Assembly (NCBI GenBank): GCA_037349105.1
Contig: JAYJMM010000041.1
Span: forward strand, 7,500,501-7,564,500
DNA: 64,000 nt
Origin: Limnomonas spitsbergensis
Taxonomy: Eukaryota; Chlorophyta; Chlorophyceae; Chlamydomonadales
Reading direction: 5' to 3'
Under the pieces are notes generated by a model that searched no databases, was not told where the DNA came from, and saw only the letters and a program-made list of their open reading frames with translations. Below, in pieces: positions 40,040-52,108 of the stretch. A program made the translations under genes and the position numbers. How positions within the stretch are numbered: the stretch's first letter is position 1; the number at the start of each line of letters is the position of its first letter.

Positions 40040-42570
40040 GGAATCAAGGCAACAGCAGAGGCATCAGCAGCAAGTGAGTTGTATCAGCAGAGGCAGCAGC
40101 AGCAGGCGAGCTGTATCAGAAGAGGCAGCAGCAGCAGCAGGTGAGCTGTATTAGCAGAGGCAGCAGTAGCAGGTGAGCTGTATCAGAAGAGGCAGCAGCA
40201 GCAGGTGAGCTGTATCAGCAGAGGCAGCAGTAGCAGGTGAGCTGTATCAGGAGAGGCAGCAGCAGCAGGCGAGCTGTATCAGAAGAGGCAGCAGCAGCAG
40301 CAGGTGAGCTGTATTAGCAGAGGCAGCAGTAGCAGGTGAGCTGTATCAACAGAGGCAGCAGCAGCAGGTGAGCTGTATCAGCAGAGGCAGCAGTAGCAGG
40401 TGAGCTGTATCAGGAGAGGCAGCAGCAGCAGGTGAGCTGTATCAGCAGAGGCAGCAGTAGCAGATGAGCTGTATCAGGAGAGGCAGCAGCAGCAGCAGGT
40501 GAGCTGTATCAGCAGAGGCAGCAGTAGCAGGTGAGCTGTATCAGGAGAGGCAGCAGCAGCAGGTGAGCTGTATCAGCATAGGCAGCAGTAGCAGGTGAGC
40601 TGTATCAGGAGAGGCAGCAGCAGTAGCAGGTGAGCTGTATCAGCAGAGGCAGCAGCAGCAGCAGGTGAGCTGTATCAGCAGAGGCAGCAGTAGCAGGTGA
40701 GCTGTATCAGCAGAGGCAGCAGTAAGTGCGCTGTATCAGCAGAGGCAGCAGCAGCAGGTGAGCTGTATCAGCAGAGGCAGCAGCAGCAGGTGAGCTGTAT
40801 CAGCAGAGGCAGCAGTAGAAGCAGGTGAGCTGTATCAGCAGAGGCAGCAGCAGCAGGTGTGCTGTATCAGAAGAGGCAAAATCAGCATGTGAGCTATATC
40901 AGGAGAGGCAGCAGCAGCAGGTGAGCTGTATCAGCAGAGGCAGCAGTAGCAGGTGAGCTGTATCAGGAGAGGCAGCAGCAGCAGGTGAGCTGTATCAGCA
41001 TAGGCAGCAGTAGCAGGTGAGCTGTATCAGGAGAGGCAGCAGCAGTAGCAGGTGAGCTGTATCAGGAGAGGCAGCAGCAGCAGGTGAGCTGTATCAGCAG
41101 AGGCAGCAGCAGCAGGTGAGCTGTATCAGGAGAGGCAGCAGCAGCAGGTGAGCTGTATCAGCAGAGGCAGCAGTAGCAGGTGAGCTGTATCAGCAGAGGC
41201 AGCAGCAGCAGGTGAGCTGTATCAGCAGAGGCAGCAGCAGCAGGTGAGCAGTATCAGCAGAGGCAGCAGTAGCAGGTGAGCTGTATCAGCAGAGGTAGCA
41301 GCAGCAGGTGCGCTGTATCAGCAGAGGCAGCAGCAAGTGCGCTGTATCAGCAGAGGCAGCAGCAGCAGGTGAGCAGTATCAGCAGAGGTAGCAGCAGCAG
41401 GTGCGCTGTATCAGCAGAGGCAGCAGCAAGTGCGCTGTATCAGCAGAGGCAGCAGCAGCAGGTGAGCTGTATCAGCAGAGGCAGCAGCAGCAGGTGAGCT
41501 GTATCAGCAGAGGCAGCAGTAGAAGCAGGTGAGCTGTATCAGCAGAGGCAGCAGCAGCAGGTGTGCTGTATCAGAAGAGGCGAAATCAGCATGTGAGCTA
41601 CATCAGCAGAGGGAGCAGTAGCAGGTGAGCTGTATCAGCAGAGGCAACATCAGCAAATGAGCTGTATCAGCTGAGGCAGCAGTAGCAAGTGAGTTGTATC
41701 AGCAGAGGCAGCAGCAGCAGCAGGTGAGCTGTATCAGCAGAGGCGGCAGCAGCAGCATGTGCGCTGTATCAGCAGAGGCAGCAGCAGCAGGTGAGCTGTG
41801 TCAGCAGAGCAGCAGCAACATGTGCGCTGTGTCAGCAGAGGCAGCAGCAGCAGATGAGCTGTATCAGCAGAGGCAGCAGTAGCAGGTGAGCTGTATCAGC
41901 AGAGGTAGCAGCTGCATCAGATGAGCTGTATCAGCAGAGGCCGCAGTAGCAGGTGAGCTGTATCAGCAGGGGCAGCAGATGAGCTGTATCAGCAGGGGCA
42001 GCAGTAGCAGGTGAGCTGTATCAGCAGAGGTAGCAGCAGCAGCAGGCGAGCTGTATCAGCAGAGGCAGCAGTAGCTGGTGCGCTGTATCAGTAGAGGTAG
42101 CAGCAGCAGATGAGCTGTATCAGCAGAGGCAGCAGCAGCAGGTGAGCTGTTTCAGCAGAGGCAGCAGCAGCATGTGCGCTGTATCAGCAGAGGCAGCAGC
42201 ATCAGGTGCGCTGTATCAGCAGAGGCAGCAGTAGCAGATGAGCTGTATCAGCAGAGGCAGCCGTAGCAGGTAAGCTGTATCAGCAGAGGCAGCAGCAGCA
42301 GGTGCGCTGTATCAGCAGAGGCAGCAGCAGCAGGTGCGCTGTATCAGCAGAGGCAGCAGTAGCAGATGAGCTGTATCAGCAGAGGCAGCCGTAGCAGGTG
42401 AGCTGTATCAGCAGAGGCAGCGAGCAGCAGCTGGTGCGCTGTATCAGCAGAAGCAGGAGCAGCAGTTGAGCTGTATCAGCAGAGGCAGCAGCAACAGGTG
42501 AGCTGTATCAGCAGAGGCAGCAACAGCATATACGCAGTACGGTACCATCAAAGGCAGCAGCAGTAGCAGC
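40040..42570 (+). repeat. 2.5-kb CAG-rich 32-bp satellite with donor-like GTGAGC in most units
   Basis: About 75-80 units of GTGAGCTGTATCAGCAGAGG plus CAGCAGCAGCAG, mostly 32 bp with 3-bp length steps from CAG gain or loss. Many units contain CAG then GTGAGC, a consensus 5' splice site, and TATCAG, a weak acceptor. No adjacent exon could be identified. Confidence 0.95.
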
Positions 42571-42839
42571 AGGTGTGCAGTATCAGTTACTGCACCTTGC
42601 CATGCAAACTGGTATTGTCGGTAAACCGTAACATGCAGTTTTGTGCACACAACGGTAAAACGACCGCACCGGATAACCCAGGCCGATGATTTTGACTCGA
42701 GTCGCCTGCTGTCTCCTCGACATAGGCTGAGACCCCCGGCTGTTCGCCGGCTATTTCCTCGGAATTCAAATTTGAGCGGCAGACTCTTCCAGAAGCCAAC
42801 AGGTGGCGGATTGCGACGAAATGACATGCGCATTGGTGT

Positions 42840-43500
42840 TAAAGAGTGTGACAGACCTGGTGTCAACAGGCCGCAGGCCAAGAAAGAAAGAAGGAAGAAA
42901 ACGCCTGAGCGTGGCTTGAGGAATACCAAGAAAGAAAGAAAACGCCTGAGCGTGTCTTATAGAATACGACATTTGAAATGCCGTACACCGGGAAACAGTA
43001 ATCAAGTCGGTTATATACCGTAGTCACGGACGTGTTTCGTTATTTTCGAATTTCGTTGTTGCTTACAAAGTCGCAGTTTTGGCGATTTTTTTGATTCGTT
43101 GCCCCTTAACATGAAAAATTCCAGTCAAAAACATTTTCACGACTGATTTCGTTGCTCCTTGAAGAACGATCAAAATAACGAAATACGTCCGTGACTACGG
43201 TAAGGAGGGTCGTCAAGGAGGACCAGAGAGGGGGACCTCTGAGGGGGACAGGGCAATAATGGGCATGGGAATTTTCCAGATGACGACGTAGACGCAAGAG
43301 GTTAACATGGCAGCGAATGGTATGTCGCGTGAGATGGCTGAGGACTGATGAGATACCGGGCTTGGAGACACCGAGTACACCGAGACACCGAGTATACTAA
43401 GGATGGTATCAGCAGGGCGAAAGAGAAACCCTGAGGTGCCCAGAAGGATGATATGTGTATGGGAAGGTGGCGGGTGAGGAGGAGGGGGTGGATTGCGCAC
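42840..43500 (-). mobile_element. LINE-derived fragments with GAAA-type tails
   Basis: Minus-strand frames include RRHLENSHAHYCPVPLRGPP, closely related to RRYLENSPPDCRPASPP at about 45.05 kb, so two copies of the same element are present. GAAAGAAAGAAAACGCCTGAG followed by AAATGCCGTACACC occurs here (42880-42990) and again at 45300-45362, marking repeated element ends. Confidence 0.5.
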
Positions 43501-43819
43501 GGTCGGCAGATGATCAGAATTTAATTCTTAGGGCCACGCTTCTTCCTCCAACTCATAAAAGACGCAGAGGCGGGCCTCCTTTGACTCTCCAATTCTCTAA
43601 AGACGCAAAGAGCGCTATTTATTTGGGTCCCATACGGTAAGGTCGCGATGCGCTTTAGAGAATCATCGGGATTGCTCCAAGAGGTCAATCCTTTTTCGCT
43701 TCGCGCTTGGAGCGCTTTTTAAAACGCACACAAAGATGATTGCATACTTACGTTTGTTGCTGGTTTTTAAGCTTTCTAATTAGCGCCCAAGCTTTGGCGG
43801 CGGCCGCCGACAGCTTTGC

Positions 43820-44877
43820 CCTATGTTCTTCCGATACGGGAGGCCTTTTTTTTGGTGGCTGGGAGGAAGACGGGTGCTAAGGAAACAGTCCAACCATTAT
43901 GTTTGAGGAGAAGGATAAGTTGTAAATGTTGTTCTGATTTACAGGTACGGCATTGGTGGAAAGAAAATTCAGAGGTGTAACCGATTTCAATGACGTGGAC
44001 GATGCAAGTCCTCTTGACTCTTGAGGCGGGGCATAGTGTGTGGGCTAGAGAGGTGACCAACACGGTGAAGACTAAGGAATTCGGAATGCGCGAGACCTTG
44101 GACAATGAGCAAATCCGGACGCAGTTTGTCACAGTAATCAAAGGAGTCTGGAAGAGTGGGTGGTTGTCAGGGCACCACTCATCGAGGAAGACGGGTGTCA
44201 TAGACACCGAAGGGGAGATTAGCATGGGAAGTCATCCATGATAGTAATGGAGGAGCCAAGGGAGCCATTAGCAACAGCGGTCTCGATGAGGCAGACAGCT
44301 CGCTCGGTTGTGCTAAGCTATGTATGAGGCGGACATGGAGGAATGAGCACAACCGCCCATGAGGTGGTCTGGTAGGCCTGGGTATCGTTGGGATGTGAGC
44401 ATATGGGGCAGTGGGTGGTGGTGTGCGTGCCTACAACAGTTTTGTATGGGCGGTTCATATGCATGGCTGTAGATGCGGTCCACAAAGTATTGGTGCGAGA
44501 TTTGAGGATGTTGCGAATACCGCTTAAGGGCAAGCCCATGTGCCACAAGATGGAAAGGTAGGAGGCGAGGGCAGAGGCAACGAGGGCTTGCATGCGGACA
44601 TAACGAAGGGGCAAGGGCGGAGAGGTAGGACCATCGGTGAGAAGGGGGCAGTGTCGGGACATGTGTTCCTTCAAATAATGGGTGAGGTCCGATGCAAACC
44701 ACGGTTCGTCCGTGTCATGGGGCGGAGGGAGGCAAGGCCATGCGGGTAAGTGTGCGAAATGTTGGACATCTGAGATGCATGTGAAATCGTATTTTTCAGG
44801 GGATTGGAGGGCGAGGGCAGCACCCGAATCGGCGCGTTCATTTCCAATGATGCCGATGTGTGATTTGACCTTATACC

Positions 44878-44913
<36 letters not shown>

Positions 44914-45400
44914 AAAAGAAAAGAAAAGAGAACGCCGATGCGGCGTGGATTTTGGGAAGTACAGGTTGACGAGACGCCCAAGCCCCGGTCTGTATACCCT
45001 TAAAGGGAGAAAGGGGCTATGGCGGGTCAGTGAGAACAGGGGGAGATGCTGGACGGCAGTCGGGTGGACTGTTTTCAAGGTAACGGCGAAGTCGATGAAT
45101 GGAATAGGCAGATTGGACAGTGTGAACTGCTAGTTGTTTGAGCAGTGGGGGGACGTTGAAGGGTGTGATACCAAGGACTGGAAAGAGGTGCATGATATCT
45201 TTATAGAAAATGCCAGAGCAACCAATGATGACGAGGTGAACATAGGGGTAGAGGATGTCTTTAGCAGGGGGGGGTATCAGATATGTAAGAGGGTGGGGGG
45301 CAGGAAAGAAAGAAAACGCCTGAGCGTGGCTTGAGGAATACGGGATTTTAAATGCCGTACACCATGTATTGTGGTGTGGCATTAGGATAAGGGGCTCCAG
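43820..45400 (-). mobile_element. Dualen/RandI-like LINE, 3' portion (RNase H and C-terminal endonuclease)
   Basis: A continuous minus-strand frame from about 44879 to 44318 carries the RNase H signature VKSHIGIIGNERAD, then HFAHLPAWPCLPPP and a Cys motif (CPICSHPND) typical of LINE C-termini. Further downstream (about 44040-43840) is VHVIEIGYTSE...QHLQLILLLKHNGW, a restriction-like endonuclease motif. RNase H followed by this nuclease is the order in Dualen/RandI elements of Chlamydomonas. A GAAA microsatellite (44879-44934) cuts the RNase H domain, and stops and frameshifts separate the domains, so the element is dead. The 45.0-45.4 kb part looks like upstream pol sequence. No APE domain or intact reverse transcriptase is seen. 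Confidence 0.6.
44879..44934. repeat. (GAAA)n microsatellite
   Basis: About nine AAGA units followed by AAAAGAAAAGAAAAGAG, placed inside the LINE RNase H frame. Confidence 0.9.
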
Positions 45401-45539
45401 AACCAAATATAGGGAGGAGTAGGGGAACTTCTATTTTGCGCTATTTGAATATCACCCGCCGCCCCTCCGAGTCTGCCACCGCCTATTTGCAGCATCTTCT
45501 TTAGATGTTTCTCAACCACATCCGCTGTGCACTGCAGCT

Positions 45540-47727
45540 ATGCAAACTCGCCAACTCAGCAATGCGCAAAGTGCTTCGACATCGGATCCCTCAAGCACCG
45601 GTAAGTGCTATGGGAAGCAAAAATTGCTGTAAATGCATGTACACATTGATCTTATAGCTGGAACTCGAGGCCAAAGAACGCTTAGTTTTAAAAATGTGTC
45701 TACGGTACGGTTGGGACGTGCAGAGCACGTCCGCACGAGCCTTCTGCAATGTGTTAGTGTTGGCCTAGTTTGATGGAGGATTGCCTATGTGGGTGAATGA
45801 CTGGCACGTTTGAACTTGATAGTGGCATGGCTGCAAAAAGTGCCAACAATCTCAACACAAGTCAACAACCACTTGTGAACTGTGAACTTCTATCTCGAAA
45901 AAAACCCTGATGAGGGCTTGTTCAAGCAGTTGCTAGGCTGATGGGTTCATAAACATATTCTTGTTTGCCTGGTCCCTCTGCGATTTGTGCATTAAGATCA
46001 TGTCATGTCACTGACACACGAAGATGTTTGGCCCCTTCCTGATCGACCAAGGAGACCTTTAAGCACTTCACACCTAACATCCCTCTCATGGCAATACAGA
46101 TGAGCGCGCCTACATCTCAAAGCTCCCTTCAGATCTACTGAGCCAGATTTTCTGCCTTGTTGGAGGTGGAGCGAGGTCCATGCGCAGCACCTCAAAACGC
46201 TTCCGAGACGCCTATGACCTCAACAACAGTCGACTGGTGCTCGTTGGCTCAGATTGCTCAAATTGCCTTGCTACTGTCCAAGTCAGCATCTCACGCACAC
46301 CCTGTCTGACCCATGTGGAGCTCATCGGTGGACTCAATACGCGCTTCTTGTCCAGCCTGCCCATTCCTTGGAGCCAGATCGAGAGCTTGCAATGTCAAGA
46401 GGAGAGGAAAATGAAGAGTTTTCCTATCGAGGGGCCTTTCTCTTCATTGCAGCATCTGGATCTTTCAGGGTGCAGTAATTTGAAGAGCTTGAAAGCGTTT
46501 GGAGCCTGCCATCAGCTGAGGCTTGTCAACTTGTCCAAATGTGTGGACCTGTTTGCATTGTCAGGCCTATCAGCCCCTTTGACGTTGCAACATCTCGACC
46601 TCAACGGCTGTGAATGTGTGGACAACTTGTCATCCCTGCCAACTTGTGTTGCGTTGCAATATCTTGATCTCGGGGGATGCCGCAATGTGGACGACGTGTC
46701 AGCCCTGTCAGCTTGCGTTGCGCTGCAGCATCTCGACCTTAGCTGGTGTGACAATGTGAAGAACATTTCAGCCTTGTCAGCTTGTGTTGCGTTGCAACAT
46801 CTTGACCTCCTTTCCTGCAAAAGAGTGGTGGACGTGTCAGCCCTGTCAGCTTGTGTTGTGCTGCAACATCTGAGCCTTGGCAGTTGCGTCTATCTCAGAA
46901 GCTTGTCAGCCCTGTCAACTTGTGTTGCGCTGAGCTATCTTGACCTCAGCTGGTGCAACAGCATGGAGGACGTGTCTGCCCTGTCAGTTTGTGTTGCGCT
47001 ACAACATCTTGACCTCAGTTATTGCGAAAGTGTGGAGGACGTGTCAGCCCTGTCTGCTTGTGTTGCGCTACAACATCTCAGCCTTGGCAAATGCGTCAAC
47101 GTCAGAAACTTGTCGGCCCTGTCAACTTGTGTTGCGCTGCAATATCTTTACCTGCAGGGGTGCTGCAACGCGGAGGAGTTTTTAGAAATATCAGCATTCC
47201 CAGCGCTGCAACATCTGAAGCTCAGCCAATGCATGGACAACTTGTCAGACCTTTCAGCCCGCGTGACGCTACAACATCTTGACCTCAGCAATTGTGAAGA
47301 CTTGGAAGAATTGTCTGCCATGTCAACTTGTGTTTCACTGCAGTATCTCGATCTGAAGGGATGCCACAATGTGACGGACATGTCAGCCCTGTCAGCTTGT
47401 GTTGCATTGCAATATCTCAACCTCGACAGTTGCCTCGGCGTCAAAAAATTGTCAACCATAACAACTTGTGTTGCGTTGCAACATCTCAATCTCAGGAAAT
47501 GCCACTGCTTGGAAGACTTTTCAGCCCTATCAGCTTTTACAGCGTTGCAACATCTCAACCTCAGCCGATGCAGCAACCCGATTGACTTGTCAGCCCAGTC
47601 AACTTGTGTCAAGTTGCAACATCTCGACGTCAGCTTGTGCCATGGTAGTAGTTTGAGAAACGTGCCGGCTCTGTCAGCATGTGTTGCGCTGCGGCATCTC
47701 GACCTCACATGTTGCATGCCATCTTAA
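45540..47727 (+). CDS. F-box protein with about 18 Cys-type leucine-rich repeats
   Basis: Two exons: 45540-45600 (ATG to a GTAAGT donor) and 46100-47727 (ACAG acceptor); the split Asp codon G|AT joins in frame, giving 562 residues. Residues about 28-65 (KLPSDLLSQIFCLVGGGARS, STSKRFRDAYD) form an F-box, which binds SKP1 in SCF ubiquitin ligases. Residues about 110-555 are LRRs with a strict 23-residue period (VALQHLDLSWC..V.DVSALSAC), the cysteine-containing type found in F-box LRR substrate receptors. The 69-bp DNA period is well conserved, so the array has grown by tandem duplication under selection for an open frame. Target unknown. A single long ORF starting at 46180 would miss the F-box. 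It is the only gene here whose internal repeat lies in the coding sequence. Confidence 0.85.
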
Positions 47728-48936
47728 TGTTGCTCTTGTTGACGCTCTGTCCATGAGCTTGCCCCAAGCTTGCACACTCCTTTACTGAAGTTGAATGTGA
47801 CATGCCTGTTGAAGTCGCCAGTCCTTCAAACTTCTCACATTATCTGCATAACTGGACACTAGCTGTACGTAAAAGTTTACCCATGTTGTGTGTGAAGGAT
47901 CACAAGGTCATATGAGACCCATGCAACACAGTTGTTGTTCTAAGCTCTAGCTGCATTCTCTTCAGACTAATGCACATCGCTCCCATGTTCCGCATTTTTG
48001 CTATGAGATAGTTACAAATGTCTGACATATATCATGCGTTGCACTAGTTCAATGTTTGCGCGCCATGAGGCTTGGATTTTCGGGACCGCTCAATTATGGC
48101 AGTGGCAAGCTTTTGTAACAAGATTTGTTTTTGATAGCGTCGGTGTGTGGATGAATTAGTGCAACAGAGTGTTGGATACGATGTGACATGGATCTCTTGT
48201 GTTTGTTTGCTCATGGCTTGCTGGTACGCCTTATGGATGTCTAGTCTTTCAACTTGTCCATGTGAGTGTCCTTGACCCGATTTTAAGACTTCTTTCATGC
48301 TCTGGAACAAATCTTTTTGTTGGAGGGCGTCACCTGTTTGAAAAAGGTGGAGAGTGTCATGAGCAGGATTGCCTAGCTCGTAGTCAAGCTAGTCCCCTGT
48401 ATTACTCTTGTCCAGATTGAAGCAAGTTCCGTTCCTTTGTTTTATGCTTTTGCGTGCCTTGGTTTCAAACTGTGCGAGCTCGTGCTTCGATGTGTCATCA
48501 GTTGCGGAATGAGTTTAGTTTCTGTTGGTCTTTCTCAGTTTAGGCTCAAGCACGTAGCTTGTTTGAATGTAGGGGAGAGTGTAACAAAGTTGGCAACTAG
48601 ACTGTTGCTCATATATGCATGACAGTTGTCGAGTATATGTTATCTTGTCTGACTCTTGAAGCAGCCAACAGATGGCCTGCCGGTCGCAACCCAGCTTCAT
48701 GATTGCACGCGTTCTGCTACGGCGGTTTGAAATGACGTCGGTTATTGAAATCCTACGTAGTCTTGATCTGTGCAGTCTTTTGTTATGTTATCATTCCTTT
48801 GATTACAAGCTGACAGAGCCTACCGGCATACGTTGCTACGTTGATGTTACAAGTAACCGTTGACAGCTTCCCGCTTCCCGTCGCCTCTCATCACCAATTT
48901 GTCCCATGCATCCGGACTGCTGATGACACATGACTA
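47728..48936. other. 3' flank and unclassified sequence
   Basis: Likely 3' UTR of the F-box gene followed by AT-balanced sequence without motif-bearing frames. No repeat array. Confidence 0.4.
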
Positions 48937-49115
48937 GGCTTTGAGCGGGCCCAGAGGTGTAACGTTTTTGACAAGACAGGGCTGCTTTTCTGCAACGTCC
49001 CGTCGCGCATAGACATAAAACCTCGGGCCTTGGTCAAACAAGCTCGGCCTACTCTAGTGGGCACCCAACTGTCTGATTGGGAGAAAAGAAAAGTGAAGGC
49101 AAGAGAGAAGAACGA
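48937..49115. repeat. Two dispersed-element copies, opposite orientations
   Basis: Minus-oriented head TTGAGCGGGCCCAGAGGTGT at 48940 and a plus-oriented copy at 49015-49115 (AAGCTCGGCCTACTC, GGCACCCAACTGTCTGATTG, AGAAAAGTGAAGGCAAGAG). Confidence 0.7.
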
Positions 49116-50520
49116 AATAGAGGAAGATACCGTATAATGAAAATACTAGTGTGATAGATGCATGCACCACGTCTGACTCGTCGGACTTGACATTGGCACA
49201 ACTACATTGGTCCCTCCTTTGCTAGGTCAATGACGTCACCATATGCCTAGGTAGAAAGAAAGCTTTGCTGTGTGGGGGGCGAGAAAAATTGAACGACATT
49301 GACATTGCGCCAAATAAATGAGAGATACCAAAACATCCCGGCGACCCATTAAAACTGACTACCGGCACATATTTGTGAACATGATGGCACGGAAATCGGC
49401 AAAAATAAAATGAAACCGACGATGTGACCGTGCTCAAACATACTGCTACTTAGTCGACAAAGTCAATACCCCCCATCCCACCGAAATCCAATGAAACGGA
49501 TGGATCCGCTTACCCACCGAAATCCATTGACCTGTGTGCACTGAAGAGGATCGATTGATCCACTATAATCCATTGATCCACATCCACTGATCTAGCAAAA
49601 TCCACGGATCCACATCCATTGAAGAGGATCCTCTGATCCATTGAAATCCACTGGAGAGGATTATCTATGTACAAGGTACAAAGAAAGAAAGTAACGCCAC
49701 ACAAGGGGCACATAAGTGAAGGGAATAGTGTAGCCCCAAATTGCAGGACAGCTCCACCTGCTCTGCGCCTGTTAACATAGATTGACAAAGACGTATGTGG
49801 TACTTAAATCTTATTTCAGAATTCTCCGCTGGACAGGCAGCGGACTAGCGCGGGACTGCAACATCAAAGGCGGAGCTCGAGGCAGAAAATACATCATTTT
49901 CTTGCTGCCCTGCAGTAGGGACAACATGGTGCAGTAATTAAGCCAGTGATAGCACTGATGAGCCTAGCGGGTTCAGGACTGCAATACCAAGAGACAGTAT
50001 CAGAGCTTCTTTTAGTGGGCGCCAGACTACTTGTAGGGGGCTGCAGGGCGGCCACCACTGAGCCAATTGGGACAAAATCTTTACTGACCTATGGCCGGTG
50101 GCCCTAGCAGTAGGACTTGCTGCCCCAGGCCCCCACGGCCGTAGGCCGTGATTTAGCTGAATTGTGGCTAAATCGCCCTAAAAGATACAATGGACAATGG
50201 TATGGGACATGTATGCATGCAAGGTTACACGCATGGGGGCAGCAGGTTTAGGCAGCCTCTAGCATGCAAACATATGGCCACCAGATGCGGGATGTGCGGT
50301 CCCATAACTTTTTGAATGTACCTGCTGTCGGGCTCACACCACAAATGGGGCTCAGAGGGTGAGGAGCTACCAGGGGTGGGTAGATTGGCGTCTGCGCCAC
50401 TGTGCTTGCGGGGGTGCCCTGAGGGTGGGCGGGTTGTTTTCAGGGTCAAGGTCTGATGTTGAAGGGGGAGGAGGCGGGTCCGGGCACATGGCCAAGGTAA
50501 GGGTCAGGCCTAGGGCTAGC
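49116..50520. other. No gene recognised
   Basis: Includes short GATCCATTGAAATCCA-type repeats (49480-49655) and a GAAAGAAAGTAACGCC motif (49680) like the LINE-tail motif. No convincing coding frame. Confidence 0.45.
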
Positions 50521-50539
50521 CTGGGTCAGACGCGGAGAG

Positions 50540-50700
50540 GGGAGGAGGGGGGGCCGGGGTCGGGCACATGGCTAGGGCCAAGGTTAGGGTACGAGGGGCC
50601 ATGCCTAGGGCACGAGGGGCCGTGCAGGCGGGGGCCAAGGTTAGGGTACGAGGGGCCGTGCCTAGGGCACGAGGGGCCGTGCAGGCGGGGGGGGGGGCAG
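50540..50700. repeat. GC-rich short tandem repeats
   Basis: GGCACGAGGGGCCGTGCAGG and AAGGTTAGGGTACGAGGGGC alternate about four times. Confidence 0.8.
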
Positions 50701-50964
50701 ACAGCTCTCTTCACACAAGAGAGGGCAATTGTGGCCAAGCTTGCTAGCACTCATGCCGGTGCCTGAACGAAAGCCAAGGACAAGGTTCAAATCCAAAGTC
50801 AAGGTTGGGGAGGCAAAGGGGCTGCCCATGCGGGGATTGGGCCATAGGAATGTGCATGCCAGCATATGTGGGTTCACAGAGAGGAGGGCACTGCTCAGAT
50901 AATGTTTCCGCTCTAGTTTGTAAAGACCCCCAAGCATCTTCCCTACCCAGACTAGGCAAGCAAG

Positions 50965-51155
50965 GCCATGCTGGCCAAGGCGGTGGCGCACCATGCAACG
51001 GCCTCCTTCATCCCGTCCCATGTTTGGATTCGAAATTGAATTTAAACCCCATTCTCGGAAGGCACTGGCAAGACCATGCTGGCCAAGGCACCACACAACG
51101 GCCTCCTTCATCCGGGTGGTCGGCTCGGAGTTCGTCCAGAATTACTTGGGAGAGT
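50965..51155 (+). pseudogene. Two broken copies of a 26S proteasome RPT3 (PSMC4) P-loop exon
   Basis: Copy 1 (about 50970-51012) reads MLAKAVAHH.TASFI and then diverges. Copy 2 (about 51060-51150) reads GTGKTMLAKA, lacks about 7 nt, then continues TASFIRVVGSEFVQNYLGE before diverging into G-rich repeats. The words match the Walker A region of the AAA ATPase RPT3 (GKTMLAKAVAHHTTA, FIRVVGSEFVQKYLGE). Neither copy has clean splice sites and no other RPT3 exon is visible, so these look like decayed exon duplicates; the real gene is elsewhere. Confidence 0.65.
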
Positions 51156-51680
51156 TGGGAAGGGAGGAGGGGGGCAGAGGAAGGCGGGGAGAGGGGGCAG
51201 GGGGAGGGAGGACGGGGGAGGGAGAGCTGGGCAGGGGAAAGGGTAGAGGAGGGCAGGAGTTGTTGGAACTGGACTGCTGCTCTTTTGGGGCCGCTGGGAG
51301 TCCGCTGGAAAATCCTAGGAAAGCTTGATTATGTGGTTTGTGGTGGGGGGAGGGAGGATATGGGGCTTTTGGAGAGGGAGGAACTAAGAGAGAGGAACTT
51401 GACTAAGTGAGGGAGGCTGGGGAGGCAGGCAGTGTTTTTTTAGTGGGTCCTGGGTACCGAAAAACCACCATTGGCAGGCCGCTCCGCGGCCGCCAAAGGC
51501 CCGATCGGCCCCAAACCTTGACCGGCGTATTGAGTTGGTGGCCTCGCAGCGCAGGAAGGAAAGGCATATGGTCTCCGGTTTGGGAGCCCAGGAAGGAGCC
51601 AGAATCAGATACCTTATAATGGGGGCTGAGAGATAAGAGCCAAGAAGAGATCAAGTTGTTAACAAGCTCTACCCCCCCAG

Positions 51681-52108
51681 TGAAGTGATCTACTGCCCGG
51701 GAGGGGACAAAGACTACTGATACTAGGCTAGAGGCTGGGCTGGAAGACTAGGGAGGCGCACGTGGTGCGTGGGAGCTATGTCGACTCCGGGACTGGGGCG
51801 TTATTGGCTGAAGGGTTTGCAAGTGGGAGCCAAGTATTGAGCTTGGTAGAATGAACTTATCTCTGTCGAGAGACTCCCGGTTTACTAGCGGGGCGCACTT
51901 ATGTAGGCGCTCGGCAGATGGCAAGCCCGGATAAGGCTCTAAAGGCTGGAAGGTTCATGTCGTACAACCGAAGGTTGTTAGAGATCTTAACGACACGCAA
52001 CTGCTCTCACACTGTTAGCTACGCAGTGTGACAACGGTTGTGTTCGCGTACTGGATACTAGGAGACATGTACTGAGTTAACTGGACTGGGGGGTCCAAGA
52101 CCACTACA
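51681..52108 (-). repeat. 3' LTR
   Basis: 428 bp, TGAAGTGATC to CCACTACA on the plus strand; 8 mismatches to the partner LTR at 57138-57565. The polypurine tract lies immediately inside at 52113-52123. Confidence 0.95.

Noticed and set aside
43821..44225. Independent host gene of 134 codons
   Set aside because: The VHVIEIGYTSE and QHLQL words place it with the LINE endonuclease domain, downstream of an RNase H fragment on the same strand.
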